Assembly: GCA_902363675.1 (NCBI GenBank)
Contig: CABJAV010000006.1
Coordinates: 62,001-126,000 of the forward strand
From: Lachnospiraceae bacterium
GTDB lineage: Bacteria; Bacillota; Clostridia; Lachnospirales; Lachnospiraceae
Direction: 5' to 3'
Length of the DNA: 64,000 bases
How positions within the stretch are numbered: position 1 is the first letter of the stretch; each line of letters starts with the position of its first letter. A program made the position numbers and the translations under genes. Below are positions 25,884 through 35,013 of this stretch, piece after piece. The notes beneath the pieces are model-generated. The model ran no database searches and was not told where the DNA came from. It worked only from the letters and a program-made list of their open reading frames with translations.

Positions 25884-26771
25884 GTGAAATTTGTGTTTTT
25901 GATACTTCATTATAAAAATGATGATGTGACAAAACAGTGCATCGAATCACTGATACAGTGCTTTGGAACCTTGCAAATGGAAATCATTGTAGTAGATAAT
26001 GCTTCGGACAATGGCAGTTATGAGAAACTGCTGCAATGTTATGGGAATGCCTCGTATATTCATTTTTTACATAACAGGAAAAACCTTGGGTATGCAGCTG
26101 GTAATAACGTTGGTTTTCAGTATGCAAAGAAAGTGTTGAAGGCAGATTGGATTTGTCTTGCAAATAATGATGTGATATTTCAAGACAAAAAATGGATTGA
26201 TAAAGTTAGAGGGCTGTATCAGAATACGCCGTATTATGTATTGGGACCTGATATTGTAACACCACAGGGACAGCATCAGAATCCTTTTCGGGAACATGTG
26301 GCAAGCAATGCATCTGTGTTAAAAAACTGGTTACATGATATTGTTGTATATTTGGCTTTGAAGTTGAAATTACAACAAAAGATCAATCAGGATGTGAAGC
26401 CACAAAAGGAGTTACAGAAAGAGACTTGGAAACAGGCAGATTTGGATTTTCATGGGGTCCTTCATGGAAGCTGTCTGTTATTTTCACCTGATTATGTGAA
26501 ATCATTTGATGGTCTGTATGGAGGAACGTTTTTATATTGCGAAGAAGAAATTTTATGTTATATTCTGGAGAAAGTTGGATATCGATATGTATATTGCAGT
26601 GATGTGCAAGTGTTACATAATCATTCGACATCCTTTAAACGGTCGGTGCAAAATGAAATTGAAAGGAAAAAAATAATAGTAAAGAATCGTATACAGTCTT
26701 ACTATAAATTCCTTAAAATCACGAGATACCAGGGAGATATCAGAGAGTTTTTGAAAGAGAGAGGGGAATAA
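25884..26771 (+). CDS. GT2 family glycosyltransferase (rhamnosyltransferase-like)
   Basis: The roughly 295-residue protein begins KFVFLILHYKNDDVTKQCIE, has MEIIVVDNASDNGSYEKLL, the NLGYAAGNNVG motif, and ICLANNDV in place of the usual DxD loop. These features are typical of the rhamnosyltransferase-like branch of GT2. That fits the dTDP-rhamnose genes upstream, but the donor is not proven. Starts at ATG 25860 or 25878 are also possible; I chose GTG 25884 because AAAAAGGAG lies at the best distance. Confidence 0.82.
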   Translation: MKFVFLILHYKNDDVTKQCIESLIQCFGTLQMEIIVVDNASDNGSYEKLLQCYGNASYIHFLHNRKNLGYAAGNNVGFQYAKKVLKADWICLANNDVIFQDKKWIDKVRGLYQNTPYYVLGPDIVTPQGQHQNPFREHVASNASVLKNWLHDIVVYLALKLKLQQKINQDVKPQKELQKETWKQADLDFHGVLHGSCLLFSPDYVKSFDGLYGGTFLYCEEEILCYILEKVGYRYVYCSDVQVLHNHSTSFKRSVQNEIERKKIIVKNRIQSYYKFLKITRYQGDIREFLKERGE

Positions 26772-26774
26772 TAC

Positions 26775-28112
26775 TTGAGAGAACAGTCGGCGTATGTGGC
26801 AGAAGAACCAGAGTTAAGAAATTTAAAAGTGCTATTTTCCCTGATGGTATTTTTGATTATCACGGATTTTGTTATGCCACAGTATTTTGGCATACATATA
26901 GGTTATGACCTGACTTGTACAAGACTGGCAGATCTGCTGATTGTTTTGTATATGTTTTTGAATCGGAAAATACTGACCCATTTTGGCGATATGGTGATAC
27001 ACCATATATTTATCATACCATTTGCAATTTATTTGTTTGTATCCATTTATACGATGGTCTGCAGAGTTGATATTAATGCTTTTTTTCTTGTATTTCTGGA
27101 AATCCTTACCTTTTACATTTTAGTTTACGGGATTCGGTATATCGTGGGCTGGAAAAGGGCAATAAAATTAAGCATCGGATGTGCATATTTTTTAGGGATA
27201 TATGGACTGATTGAGTTTTTTTGCGGACAATCCATTTTTTTGAAATTCTTTTCGACGGTGCCAAATAGTGTGGCAAATTCATATCGTTCCGGATTCTATC
27301 GTATTATGGGACCGTGTGGACATGCATTAGGTTATGGTTTGTTGCTGTTATTGTTTATTGCGCTGGCATGTATGGATATTGAAAAGGATGAGGTATATCT
27401 GTTTAAAAGACCGTTCCTTATTGGATTGCTTTATGTCAATGTTTTTCTGACCGGTTCTCGATCGACATTAGGAATCGCTTTGATAGAGATGCTTTTGATT
27501 GTATTGATCAGCGGAGCAAAAAATATAAAGAAATCATGCATTATTATTTTCTTTCTTCTTGTTGCATTGGGTGGTTTCCTTTTGCTGTTTGGAAGAACTG
27601 GCATTGGACGTTATGTCATGATGCAGATCACTAGTGTAATGGATCAGTTTTTGGGAACAAGTTACTCAGGAATTTTCGGCGCAGATACCACAACTCTTGA
27701 TAATAGTGAGGAGTATCGAAAATATTTGCCAAGAATATTTCAGTTGGATTGGCTGAATCCATGGATTGGACGAGGGGTATCAAGAGTTTTCAGTGCACAA
27801 ATAGATGGCATTTATATTAAGTCTATCGATAATTTTTATGTAAGTCAGTATATTAAGTACGGGTATCCGGGAATGATTGCATACATATTGTTTATAGTTG
27901 TGGCAATAGTGTTCTTGATTCGGGCTGCGTGGAAATATCATTCCTGCGTTTTTAAGCTGGTATTGATTGCAACAGTGTGTTATTTTTTCAATTTATGGTG
28001 GCTGGATGCGTTACAGACGCTTAAATTTGAATATGTACTGCTGGCAATTGCCTGTGCGTGCTATATGTGGAAAGAACAAATGATGAAATGTGACAATGAG
28101 CAGCTATGCTGA
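26775..28112 (+). CDS. O-antigen/capsule polymerase Wzy-like membrane protein
   Basis: The 445-residue protein is almost entirely hydrophobic, with about 10-12 membrane helices. Between late helices is a larger extracellular loop (about residues 280-350) containing GRGVSRVF, as in O-antigen ligase/polymerase proteins. Another family-like stretch is GSRSTLGIALIEMLLIVL. In a Wzx/Wzy locus this is the best candidate for the repeat-unit polymerase. The start is TTG 26775 behind GAGAGGGGAA. Sequence conservation in this family is low, so the call rests on topology and context. Confidence 0.75.
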   Translation: MREQSAYVAEEPELRNLKVLFSLMVFLIITDFVMPQYFGIHIGYDLTCTRLADLLIVLYMFLNRKILTHFGDMVIHHIFIIPFAIYLFVSIYTMVCRVDINAFFLVFLEILTFYILVYGIRYIVGWKRAIKLSIGCAYFLGIYGLIEFFCGQSIFLKFFSTVPNSVANSYRSGFYRIMGPCGHALGYGLLLLLFIALACMDIEKDEVYLFKRPFLIGLLYVNVFLTGSRSTLGIALIEMLLIVLISGAKNIKKSCIIIFFLLVALGGFLLLFGRTGIGRYVMMQITSVMDQFLGTSYSGIFGADTTTLDNSEEYRKYLPRIFQLDWLNPWIGRGVSRVFSAQIDGIYIKSIDNFYVSQYIKYGYPGMIAYILFIVVAIVFLIRAAWKYHSCVFKLVLIATVCYFFNLWWLDALQTLKFEYVLLAIACACYMWKEQMMKCDNEQLC

Positions 28113-28133
28113 TGCATACAAATGGGAGGTAAA

Positions 28134-29285
28134 ATGAGAGTAAGTTTACTTGGAGTTGAGTTTTATTCTGAAAATCGCGGATGTGGAGCGTTGGCGTATT
28201 CTATTGTTGAAATTTTAAAACAGATATGCAAAAAAAAGGGAGATAATCTGCATATTACAGCGATTTTATTTTCAAATCATCCGGTTGTAATAAAAGATGA
28301 TGATATTGAAGTTACTATAGAATGCATTAAAATCGCACCGAAGAAGTTCACTTATTGGAAAGCGTGCAAACGAGCTTTTGCAGACAGCGATTTTATATTG
28401 GATTTTAGTATGGGAGATAGTTTTGCAGATATATATGGAATGAAGCGATTTTTTTTGGCAAGCATGCTAAAAGAACTTGCAATCAAAAGCAAAACGGAAT
28501 TTATTATGGCACCGCAAACGATAGGTCCTTTTTCGAGGAGAGAAGCAAAATTATGGGCATCTCATATTTTAAAAGCCTGTAATGAATGCTTTGTAAGAGA
28601 TACTCTTTCAAAAAAGTATGTAAAGGAATTGTGTGGACGCAATGCACTACTTACTACAGATGTGGCATTTGCATTGCCTTATAAAGAAAGAATAATAGAT
28701 AAAAAAGAAGGAATCGTCCGTGTGGGCTTGAATCCTTCCGGTCTGTTGTGGGGAAAAGAAAGTGGTTTTGATGCTGAGAAACATGTAAGTGTGGATTACA
28801 AAGAATATATTGAGTGTCTTATGCAGGCGTGGAAAAAGGACGAAATGGTAGAAATATATCTGATTCCTCATGTATTTGCCGAAGATGGATCAGGTATGGA
28901 GGATGACTTGCGGGTATGTAAGGAGTTGCATAAAAAATATCCGGCGACTGTGTTGGAGACAGGTGCTCGGACACCAATGGAAATTAAAAGTATTATTGCA
29001 TCTATGGATGTGTTTACAGGAGCGCGTATGCATGCAACAATTGCGGCATTTTCAAGCGGCGTAGCAACAATACCGTTTTCTTACAGCCGTAAGTTTGAAG
29101 GGTTATATCATGATCTGGGATATGCGTATCTGATTAGTGGAGCATCAACAAATACACAGGAGGCTGTAAAAAAGACTTTAGCATGGGTGAAAGAATATAA
29201 AAAATTGAGGGAAAATGTGAAGGAATGCAGAAAAAATATTCCAGATAAACAGCGCGTTTTTCTGGATGTGTTGAAAAATATGTAA
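28134..29285 (+). CDS. Polysaccharide pyruvyl transferase family protein
   Basis: The 383-residue protein has an N-terminal VSLLGVEFYSENRGCGALAY, the MAPQTIGPFSRREAKLW motif, and the C-terminal FTGARMHATIAAFSSGVATI with YSRKFEGL. These are the hallmarks of the CsaB/ExoV pyruvyl-transferase family. It would transfer pyruvate from phosphoenolpyruvate to a sugar as a ketal, giving an acidic polymer. ATG 28134 follows GGGAGG; ATG 28122 would put the RBS inside the gene. Some family members act on other substrates. Confidence 0.85.
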   Translation: MRVSLLGVEFYSENRGCGALAYSIVEILKQICKKKGDNLHITAILFSNHPVVIKDDDIEVTIECIKIAPKKFTYWKACKRAFADSDFILDFSMGDSFADIYGMKRFFLASMLKELAIKSKTEFIMAPQTIGPFSRREAKLWASHILKACNECFVRDTLSKKYVKELCGRNALLTTDVAFALPYKERIIDKKEGIVRVGLNPSGLLWGKESGFDAEKHVSVDYKEYIECLMQAWKKDEMVEIYLIPHVFAEDGSGMEDDLRVCKELHKKYPATVLETGARTPMEIKSIIASMDVFTGARMHATIAAFSSGVATIPFSYSRKFEGLYHDLGYAYLISGASTNTQEAVKKTLAWVKEYKKLRENVKECRKNIPDKQRVFLDVLKNM

Positions 29286-29306
29286 AAATGTATGAGGAGG
29301 CCGGCT

Positions 29307-30350
29307 ATGATAGGTAGGCTTATGAGGGTGTATCATTTGTATGCAACATCACTGTACTATGCAATTCGAAAAAAGACAACAAGTCGAAATAAACGAAAAT
29401 TTGTTTTTCTGTTGTTGACCCCATCATTGTTACTGGTTTGTTGTGTTAGTTATTTGTATGAGCATACAATAAAAAGAATGATAAATCAATGGCACAGTAT
29501 GAATGATATGTGCAAAAAATTTGAATATGAGATAGTATATGTGGCTATTGCAAAAAATGAGGGGCCTTATATAAGAGAATGGATTGAATATCACAGACAG
29601 GTTGGCGTACAGAAATTTCTAATTTATGATAACGAAAGTACCGATCAGATGCGTACGCTTTTAGAGCCATATATTCAGAAAGGGCTAGTTGATTATACTT
29701 ATTTTCCTGGCAGAGCGAAACAATTGGATGCATATTACGATGCACTGAAAAAATATCGGAAACGGGCAAGATATATGGGCTTTTTTGATCTTGACGAATT
29801 TGTTGTTCCCGTGGAGAAGAAAACACTGGTAGATGTTATACAGGAAATATTGAATAAAAATCCGTTTGCTGGCGGAGTGGCAATCAACTGGTATGTTTAT
29901 GGATCGGCAGGGCATAAAACAAAACCGGAAGGTCTTGTGATGGAGAATTATCTGTATCGGGCAAAGGACGATTACAGGAACAATCATTGTGTGAAGACTG
30001 TTGTAAATCCACGGTTAACCAAAGGCTACATATTTGATCCGCATACGCCTACATATTTTTGTGGATATCATAGCGTTACGGAAAAAGGAATGATAGTAGA
30101 TGGTCCATGGAATGAATATCCAAATAACAGCTATGAAAAAATCAGAATCAATCATTATTATTGCAAATCGGAAGAAGAAGGAAAAATAAAGTTTAACAGA
30201 GGACTGGCAACACATGAGGAAAATGTGAAAAATGATTGGAAGAAATATGCAGAATTTGACAGGAATGATGTGTATGATGATTGTATTTTGTGCTATAGGG
30301 ATTGCGTGAAACAAGCATTGAATGTGCTGGAAAAGAATAGGGGAAATTAA
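29307..30350 (+). CDS. GT92 (DUF23) family glycosyltransferase
   Basis: The 347-residue protein has an N-terminal membrane helix (about 27-47, FVFLLLTPSLLLVCCVSYLY), then a domain starting YVAIAKNEGPYIREWIEYH, with FLIYDNESTDQM, the metal-binding FFDLDEFV (DxD) and INHYYCKSEEEG. These match GT92 enzymes, known as galactosyltransferases in animals and common in bacterial surface-polysaccharide loci. ATG 29307 lies behind AGGAGG; the ATG at 29292 overlaps it. Donor sugar is unknown. Confidence 0.85.
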   Translation: MIGRLMRVYHLYATSLYYAIRKKTTSRNKRKFVFLLLTPSLLLVCCVSYLYEHTIKRMINQWHSMNDMCKKFEYEIVYVAIAKNEGPYIREWIEYHRQVGVQKFLIYDNESTDQMRTLLEPYIQKGLVDYTYFPGRAKQLDAYYDALKKYRKRARYMGFFDLDEFVVPVEKKTLVDVIQEILNKNPFAGGVAINWYVYGSAGHKTKPEGLVMENYLYRAKDDYRNNHCVKTVVNPRLTKGYIFDPHTPTYFCGYHSVTEKGMIVDGPWNEYPNNSYEKIRINHYYCKSEEEGKIKFNRGLATHEENVKNDWKKYAEFDRNDVYDDCILCYRDCVKQALNVLEKNRGN

Positions 30351-30352
30351 TT

Positions 30353-31531
30353 ATGAAGACGTTTGATTTATGTAAAGAATATTGTATTGGATGCGGATTG
30401 TGTAAATCAGAACTTCATGCTGACATGAAAAAAAATGCGAAGGGTTTTTGGTTCCCAAATTTACAAAACAATGAAAAGACAGAACGGTTCCTAGAGCATG
30501 TATGTCCGATAGCGGACAATTGTCTTAATGAGCAGAATATTGATATCTGGGGTCCCTATATCCATGCATATGCGGGATATTCCACGGATGTGTCTATACG
30601 GAAAAAAGCGTCCAGTGGTGGAGTTTTGACAGGAATCGCACTGTATTTGCTGGAGAGTGGTAAGGTGGATGGCATCATTCAGGTTACAGCGGATAAAGAG
30701 AATCCGGTAGAGACTGTTGTGCAGGTAAGCACGACTGCGGAACAGGTTCTTGCGTGTTGTGGCTCCCGCTACAGTATATCTTCTCCATGGTTACATTTAT
30801 CAGAGTGTATGGAACCGGGAAAAACGTATGCTGCAATTGGAAAACCATGTGATATAAGGGCCGTGCGAAGATTGCAGGCATATAATGATTCCTATCAGCC
30901 GATTAAGTATTTGCTGTCGTTTTTTTGTGCCGGGTTACCAAGCAAGGATGCAAATGCAAAGTTACTTGCAACATTAGGCTGTAAGGAGAAAGCATGCAAA
31001 TCACTGACGTACCGGGGCAATGGGTGGCCGGGAACGGTCACAGCCATCGATGAAGAAAAGAATACTTATCAAATGGAGTACAGTCAGGCATGGGGCGGTA
31101 TTCTTGGACGCGATATTCATCCATATTGCCGTATTTGTTTTGATGGAATTGGTGAATGTGCAGATATTGCATGCGGTGATGGATGGTATATGGATGTACA
31201 AGGGAATCCGGACTTTACAGAGCATCCGGGAAGAAATGTTATTTTTTCCAGAACACAGATTGGAGAGGAGCTGCTTCGGGAAGCAAAGGAAAATGAAAAG
31301 ATCAGTTTATCAGATTGGGAGAATATAGGTGCACTCAGAAAAATCCAAAACTATCAGTATACGAGAAAAGCTACAATGCGCGCCAAGAAACTGGCTTATA
31401 GAATACTGTTAAGAAAATTTCCAGAATATGATAAAAGTTTATTGAAAAATTATGCAACAATGGTTCCAGTGAAAAAACGTATGAAAATTTTCCTTGGAAC
31501 AGCAAAGAGGATTGTTCAAAAGCGAATTTAA
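30353..31531 (+). CDS. FrhB-type (coenzyme F420 hydrogenase beta subunit-like) iron-sulfur protein
   Basis: The 392-residue protein starts with a ferredoxin-like cysteine pattern (CIGCGLCKSE, then EHVCPIADNC) and continues into the FrhB N- and C-terminal domains (KKASSGGVLTGIALYLLE, IGKPCDIRAVRRL, and a second Cys cluster CRICFDGIGECADI). In polysaccharide loci such proteins are thought to reduce a sugar or serve with pyruvyl transferases. That role is not established. It lies two bases after the GT92 gene and probably belongs to the same operon. Confidence 0.85.
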   Translation: MKTFDLCKEYCIGCGLCKSELHADMKKNAKGFWFPNLQNNEKTERFLEHVCPIADNCLNEQNIDIWGPYIHAYAGYSTDVSIRKKASSGGVLTGIALYLLESGKVDGIIQVTADKENPVETVVQVSTTAEQVLACCGSRYSISSPWLHLSECMEPGKTYAAIGKPCDIRAVRRLQAYNDSYQPIKYLLSFFCAGLPSKDANAKLLATLGCKEKACKSLTYRGNGWPGTVTAIDEEKNTYQMEYSQAWGGILGRDIHPYCRICFDGIGECADIACGDGWYMDVQGNPDFTEHPGRNVIFSRTQIGEELLREAKENEKISLSDWENIGALRKIQNYQYTRKATMRAKKLAYRILLRKFPEYDKSLLKNYATMVPVKKRMKIFLGTAKRIVQKRI

Positions 31532-31549
31532 AGGGGACAATGGAACAGT

Positions 31550-33073
31550 ATGAGCAGAACGAAAAAGAGTATTCGTAATGTAATATTTACGATTGTAGGA
31601 TTCGTCGTCACTACATTATTACAGTTAGTGAACCGAAAAGTATTTATCTTATTTTTATCAAGTGAATACCTGGGACTTAACGGATTGTTTTCCAATATCC
31701 TTTCCATGCTTTCGCTATCGGAAATGGGAATTGGTGCTGCAATTGTTTTTGCGTTATATAAACCGATAGCCGAAAAAAATACGGAAAAAGTAAAAAGCCT
31801 GATGGCTTTATATAAAAAGTTATATACGATTATAGGAACCTTTGTATTAATTGCAGGAGCATTGCTCACACCTTTTTTACATCTTTTGATTAAAGAGATG
31901 CCGGATATTCCTTACATACATATATACTATCTGATGTTTGTGATTGATTCGGGCCTGTCTTACTTTTATACGTATAAGCGCTCGCTGATTATATGTAATC
32001 AGGACAATTATATTTCGACTACAACAACAATGTTATCGTCTGTTGGCACAAAAGTAGTGCAGTTGATTATTTTACTGTTGACACACAATTATTTTCTGTT
32101 TCTTTTGGTACAAATTCTTTTTACCCGATTAGAAAATGTTCTTATTTCAAAAATCGCAGATAAGCAGTATCCATTTTTAAAAGATAAGCAGTATCAAAAA
32201 TTAAGTAAGGATGAGATTAGAACAATAAGAAACAATGTATTTGCAATGCTGGCTCATAAAATTGGCATGGTTATTGTGAATGCGACAGATAACCTGATTA
32301 TTTCAAAGATACTGGGATTGGCAGTATTAGGTGTGTATTCAAATTATGTATTACTCACGCAGACAATTGAAAGTTTTGTTACAAAAATCTTTTCATCCAT
32401 TACGGCAAGTATTGGAAATCTGGTAGCAGAGCAGTCAAAAGAAGAAGTAGAAAAAAATTTTAACAGAATACTTTTTTTGAATTATTGGATTATAGCTTTT
32501 TGCTCCATCTGTCTGATCTGTCTCATACAGCCATTTATTCATTTATGGTTAGGAGCTGATTATCAGTTGCCGATGTTTACGGTATTAATTATTATTGTTG
32601 TTTTCTATTTTAATGGGATGAGAAGAACAGTATTGGAGTTTCGAAACGCTGCAGGCCTTTTTTGGGCCGATCGATATAAAGCTTTGGTAGAATCATTTGT
32701 GAATCTGGTGGTTTCTATTCCATTGACCTATGCATTAGGTGTAGCAGGTGTGAAATTGGGAACTTTAATCAGTTTGTTAGGGGTTGCTTTTTGGGTAGAA
32801 GGGAGAATTCTGTATAAATATTTGTTTCAAAAATCGGTTTTGCAGTATTTATTTTTGCAAACAAAATATGCTGTGGTTACAGGTATACAGCTGATTTGTG
32901 CATACTGGGCATGTCGGCTTATTGATCTGACGAGTTTATCTATGCTGTTAAAGTTTGTTCTTCAAATGGTAATTTGCCTCATCATACCAAATGTTATGAT
33001 TGTTATTATATTTTGGAAAACAGATGAATTTCAATATGCAAAAAATCTTGTAAAAAAGATAATAAAAAGATAA
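31550..33073 (+). CDS. Wzx-type oligosaccharide flippase
   Basis: The 507-residue protein has about 12-14 membrane helices and the N-terminal SRTKKSIRNVIFTIVGFVVT with VLFLSSEYLGLNGLFSNIL-like spacing (actual text FILFLSSEYLGLNGLFS). This is characteristic of the polysaccharide transporter branch of the MOP superfamily. It should move lipid-linked repeat units across the membrane. With Wzy and the Wzz-like protein it completes a Wzx/Wzy pathway. The operon continues with two small membrane proteins. Confidence 0.88.
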   Translation: MSRTKKSIRNVIFTIVGFVVTTLLQLVNRKVFILFLSSEYLGLNGLFSNILSMLSLSEMGIGAAIVFALYKPIAEKNTEKVKSLMALYKKLYTIIGTFVLIAGALLTPFLHLLIKEMPDIPYIHIYYLMFVIDSGLSYFYTYKRSLIICNQDNYISTTTTMLSSVGTKVVQLIILLLTHNYFLFLLVQILFTRLENVLISKIADKQYPFLKDKQYQKLSKDEIRTIRNNVFAMLAHKIGMVIVNATDNLIISKILGLAVLGVYSNYVLLTQTIESFVTKIFSSITASIGNLVAEQSKEEVEKNFNRILFLNYWIIAFCSICLICLIQPFIHLWLGADYQLPMFTVLIIIVVFYFNGMRRTVLEFRNAAGLFWADRYKALVESFVNLVVSIPLTYALGVAGVKLGTLISLLGVAFWVEGRILYKYLFQKSVLQYLFLQTKYAVVTGIQLICAYWACRLIDLTSLSMLLKFVLQMVICLIIPNVMIVIIFWKTDEFQYAKNLVKKIIKR

Positions 33074-33088
33074 ATATAAGGAGTTCCT

Positions 33089-33460
33089 ATGCATTTATTT
33101 CTCAGTTATTGTAAATCACATATTTACGAATTGCATGCACTGTTGTCGGCTACGATTACGTTTTTTCTTATGTTTGAGATAAAAAAGCCTATAAAAGAAT
33201 GGACACATAAATATGTTGCGGAAAAAGCCCAAAAGGATAAAAAATGGAGAGAAAACAGGCAGTTATATTATAAGAGATGTAATATGTTGGTTTTGATTGC
33301 AGCAATTTTGATTGCAGCGATAGTTTTTATTTTCTTTTCTTTGGTTTCACCATTTATCTATTTTTCGTGGCATATGACATGGTTAAGTGGTGCGTTCGCA
33401 TTGACGGAATATGCAATATATGATCAGGTGATTGGAAAGGAAAAGCAGGATTATGAATAG
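33089..33460 (+). CDS. Small membrane protein, paralogue of the next gene
   Basis: The 123-residue product has three hydrophobic segments (about 18-34, 65-88 and 93-112) around a basic loop with KKPIKEWTHKYV and YYKRCNMLVLIAA. It resembles the next gene product: ITFFL then KxPIK, Q..YKR.N, and a C-terminal YAIYDQ against YAIYEQ. I recognise no named family. It sits between the flippase and a nucleotidyltransferase gene. RBS AAGGAG precedes ATG 33089. Confidence 0.7.
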   Translation: MHLFLSYCKSHIYELHALLSATITFFLMFEIKKPIKEWTHKYVAEKAQKDKKWRENRQLYYKRCNMLVLIAAILIAAIVFIFFSLVSPFIYFSWHMTWLSGAFALTEYAIYDQVIGKEKQDYE

Positions 33461-33749
33461 TGTGATAACCTTTTTTGTGGGTTGTGCAGCATTTGCCGTC
33501 ATGATGCTTGTAAAAATTCCTATAAAAAAATTGAATTGGGAACTGGCAAAAAGTGAATTACAATATAAACGTTTGAATATTTTCTTAATAATATTAACTT
33601 TTTTGGTAGCAATCATATGTTATTGCTTTGCATTGGTTTGGCTTGGGGAAACGCATTTTAAATTATGTTGTGCTATAAAGGGGGCATCCGTTGCGATGGC
33701 ATTTTATGCAATTTATGAACAATGGTGCGGAGATGACAGAAAAAGTTAA
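33453..33749 (+). CDS. Small membrane protein, paralogue of the preceding gene
   Basis: The 98-residue product has three hydrophobic stretches (residues about 3-19, 43-66, 71-88) and the elements VKIPIKKLNW, LQYKRLNIF and FYAIYEQW that it shares with its neighbour. Its ATG lies inside the end of the preceding gene (8-base overlap), which suggests coupled translation and assembly as a pair. Function is unknown. Confidence 0.7.
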   Translation: MNSVITFFVGCAAFAVMMLVKIPIKKLNWELAKSELQYKRLNIFLIILTFLVAIICYCFALVWLGETHFKLCCAIKGASVAMAFYAIYEQWCGDDRKS

Positions 33750-33789
33750 GAATAGAGAGGTTTGGTTACAAATAAAAATGGAGGAGAAT

Positions 33790-34956
33790 ATGTCAATTTT
33801 AGCCAATTATCTAGCACAATTGATAAAAGCACAGTTAAATGGAGAGAAGCCTGTATCTGTGCCAGAAGAAATACAAGTAGAAGATCTGATACATCTGTCC
33901 TGCAAAAATCATATGGAATATCTTGTTATGGGGGCTTTGTTAAAAACGGATGGAATTTCGGAAGAGATACAGGGGATACTTCGTAGTCACGTGATGAGAA
34001 GTATTGTTCGAACTACGACACAAATAATGGATTTGAAAGAGATCATAAGACGTTTCGAAGAGAAGAAAATTGTAAATCAACCCATGAAGGGGGCACAGAT
34101 GAAATTTATATATCCGTCTCCAGAGATGAGGGAAATGTCGGATATCGACATTTTGATTCGCCATGATTGCATGGATCGGGCTGCGGAAGAGTTAAAGGAC
34201 ATGGGGTATGTTTTAGAGCAGGCAATTAAGCATCATGATATATATGTGAAAGAACCTTTTATGGTCGTTGAAGCACATCGTGCAATGTATGATAAAACGG
34301 TGGACAATAATCAGTATGAGTATTTTTCAAATTTTTCCAAAGCAATATTGAAAAAGGGATATAAATATACTTATGATTTTAATGATGAAGATTTTTATAT
34401 CTATATGATTGCACATATGGCAAAACATTTTTATGTAAAAGGATGCGGAGTACGTAATCTTGTAGATATTTATGTATATTTAAATGCAAAAGAAGATGTT
34501 TTAAATCATAAATATGTGGAGGAAGAGTTGAAAAAACTTGGATTATCAACATTTACAAAACATATGGAAAAACTTGCGTTTGCATGGCTGGATCAAAAAC
34601 CATTTACGGAATTTCAACAGCAGGTATTTGACTATATGTTAGACAGCGGTATCTATGGAAAGGACGAAAATGGAATTTGGAATAAGTTTTCTGAATTTAA
34701 AATGAAGGGGAAAGAAGTGTCAAAGTTTCGATTAAAATTGTGGTATTTTTTTCCACCAGTCGTGTATATGGCTGAATATTATCCGTGGATTGAAGGAAAA
34801 CCATTTTTACTTCCGATTGCGTGGGGAATCCGGGCATGCAGAGGAATTTTTATGAGAAAAGGGACAGATAAAAGAAAAATGATTCATGAAATTGAACAGG
34901 AACAGGTTCAAGTGTATAAGAATATATATCAAAAAATGCAGTTGCATTTTAAATAA
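33790..34956 (+). CDS. Nucleotidyltransferase family protein (PF14907-like)
   Basis: The 388-residue protein has a central nucleotidyltransferase-fold element, MKGAQMKFIYPSPEMREMSD then IDILIRH, with the metal-binding D-x-D (SDIDIL, about residues 116-121). A second conserved helix follows (AAEELKDMGYVLEQ). The rest resembles the uncharacterised nucleotidyltransferase family PF14907 (KHHDIYVKEPFMVVEAH, YMIAHMAKHFYV). Members occur in lasso-peptide clusters; in pseudomycoidin one acts after the peptide kinase. It may therefore serve the RiPP genes 6 kb downstream rather than the capsule. ATG 33790 follows GGAGG by five bases. Confidence 0.72.
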   Translation: MSILANYLAQLIKAQLNGEKPVSVPEEIQVEDLIHLSCKNHMEYLVMGALLKTDGISEEIQGILRSHVMRSIVRTTTQIMDLKEIIRRFEEKKIVNQPMKGAQMKFIYPSPEMREMSDIDILIRHDCMDRAAEELKDMGYVLEQAIKHHDIYVKEPFMVVEAHRAMYDKTVDNNQYEYFSNFSKAILKKGYKYTYDFNDEDFYIYMIAHMAKHFYVKGCGVRNLVDIYVYLNAKEDVLNHKYVEEELKKLGLSTFTKHMEKLAFAWLDQKPFTEFQQQVFDYMLDSGIYGKDENGIWNKFSEFKMKGKEVSKFRLKLWYFFPPVVYMAEYYPWIEGKPFLLPIAWGIRACRGIFMRKGTDKRKMIHEIEQEQVQVYKNIYQKMQLHFK

Positions 34957-34975
34957 AAGAAAATTTGGCAGATGC

Positions 34976-34993
34976 AAATGTCATAGGACATTT
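34976..34993. promoter_or_regulatory. Inverted repeat in the gap before a GT2 gene
   Basis: AAATGTC-ATAG-GACATTT is a perfect 7-bp inverted repeat with a 4-base loop and no T tract. It contains ATAGGACAT, the reverse complement of ATGTCCTAT found in the elements at 51723 and 57092, so it could be a binding site for the same regulator. Confidence 0.35.
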
Positions 34994-35013
34994 ATGTGTG
35001 AGGAGTCTATTGG

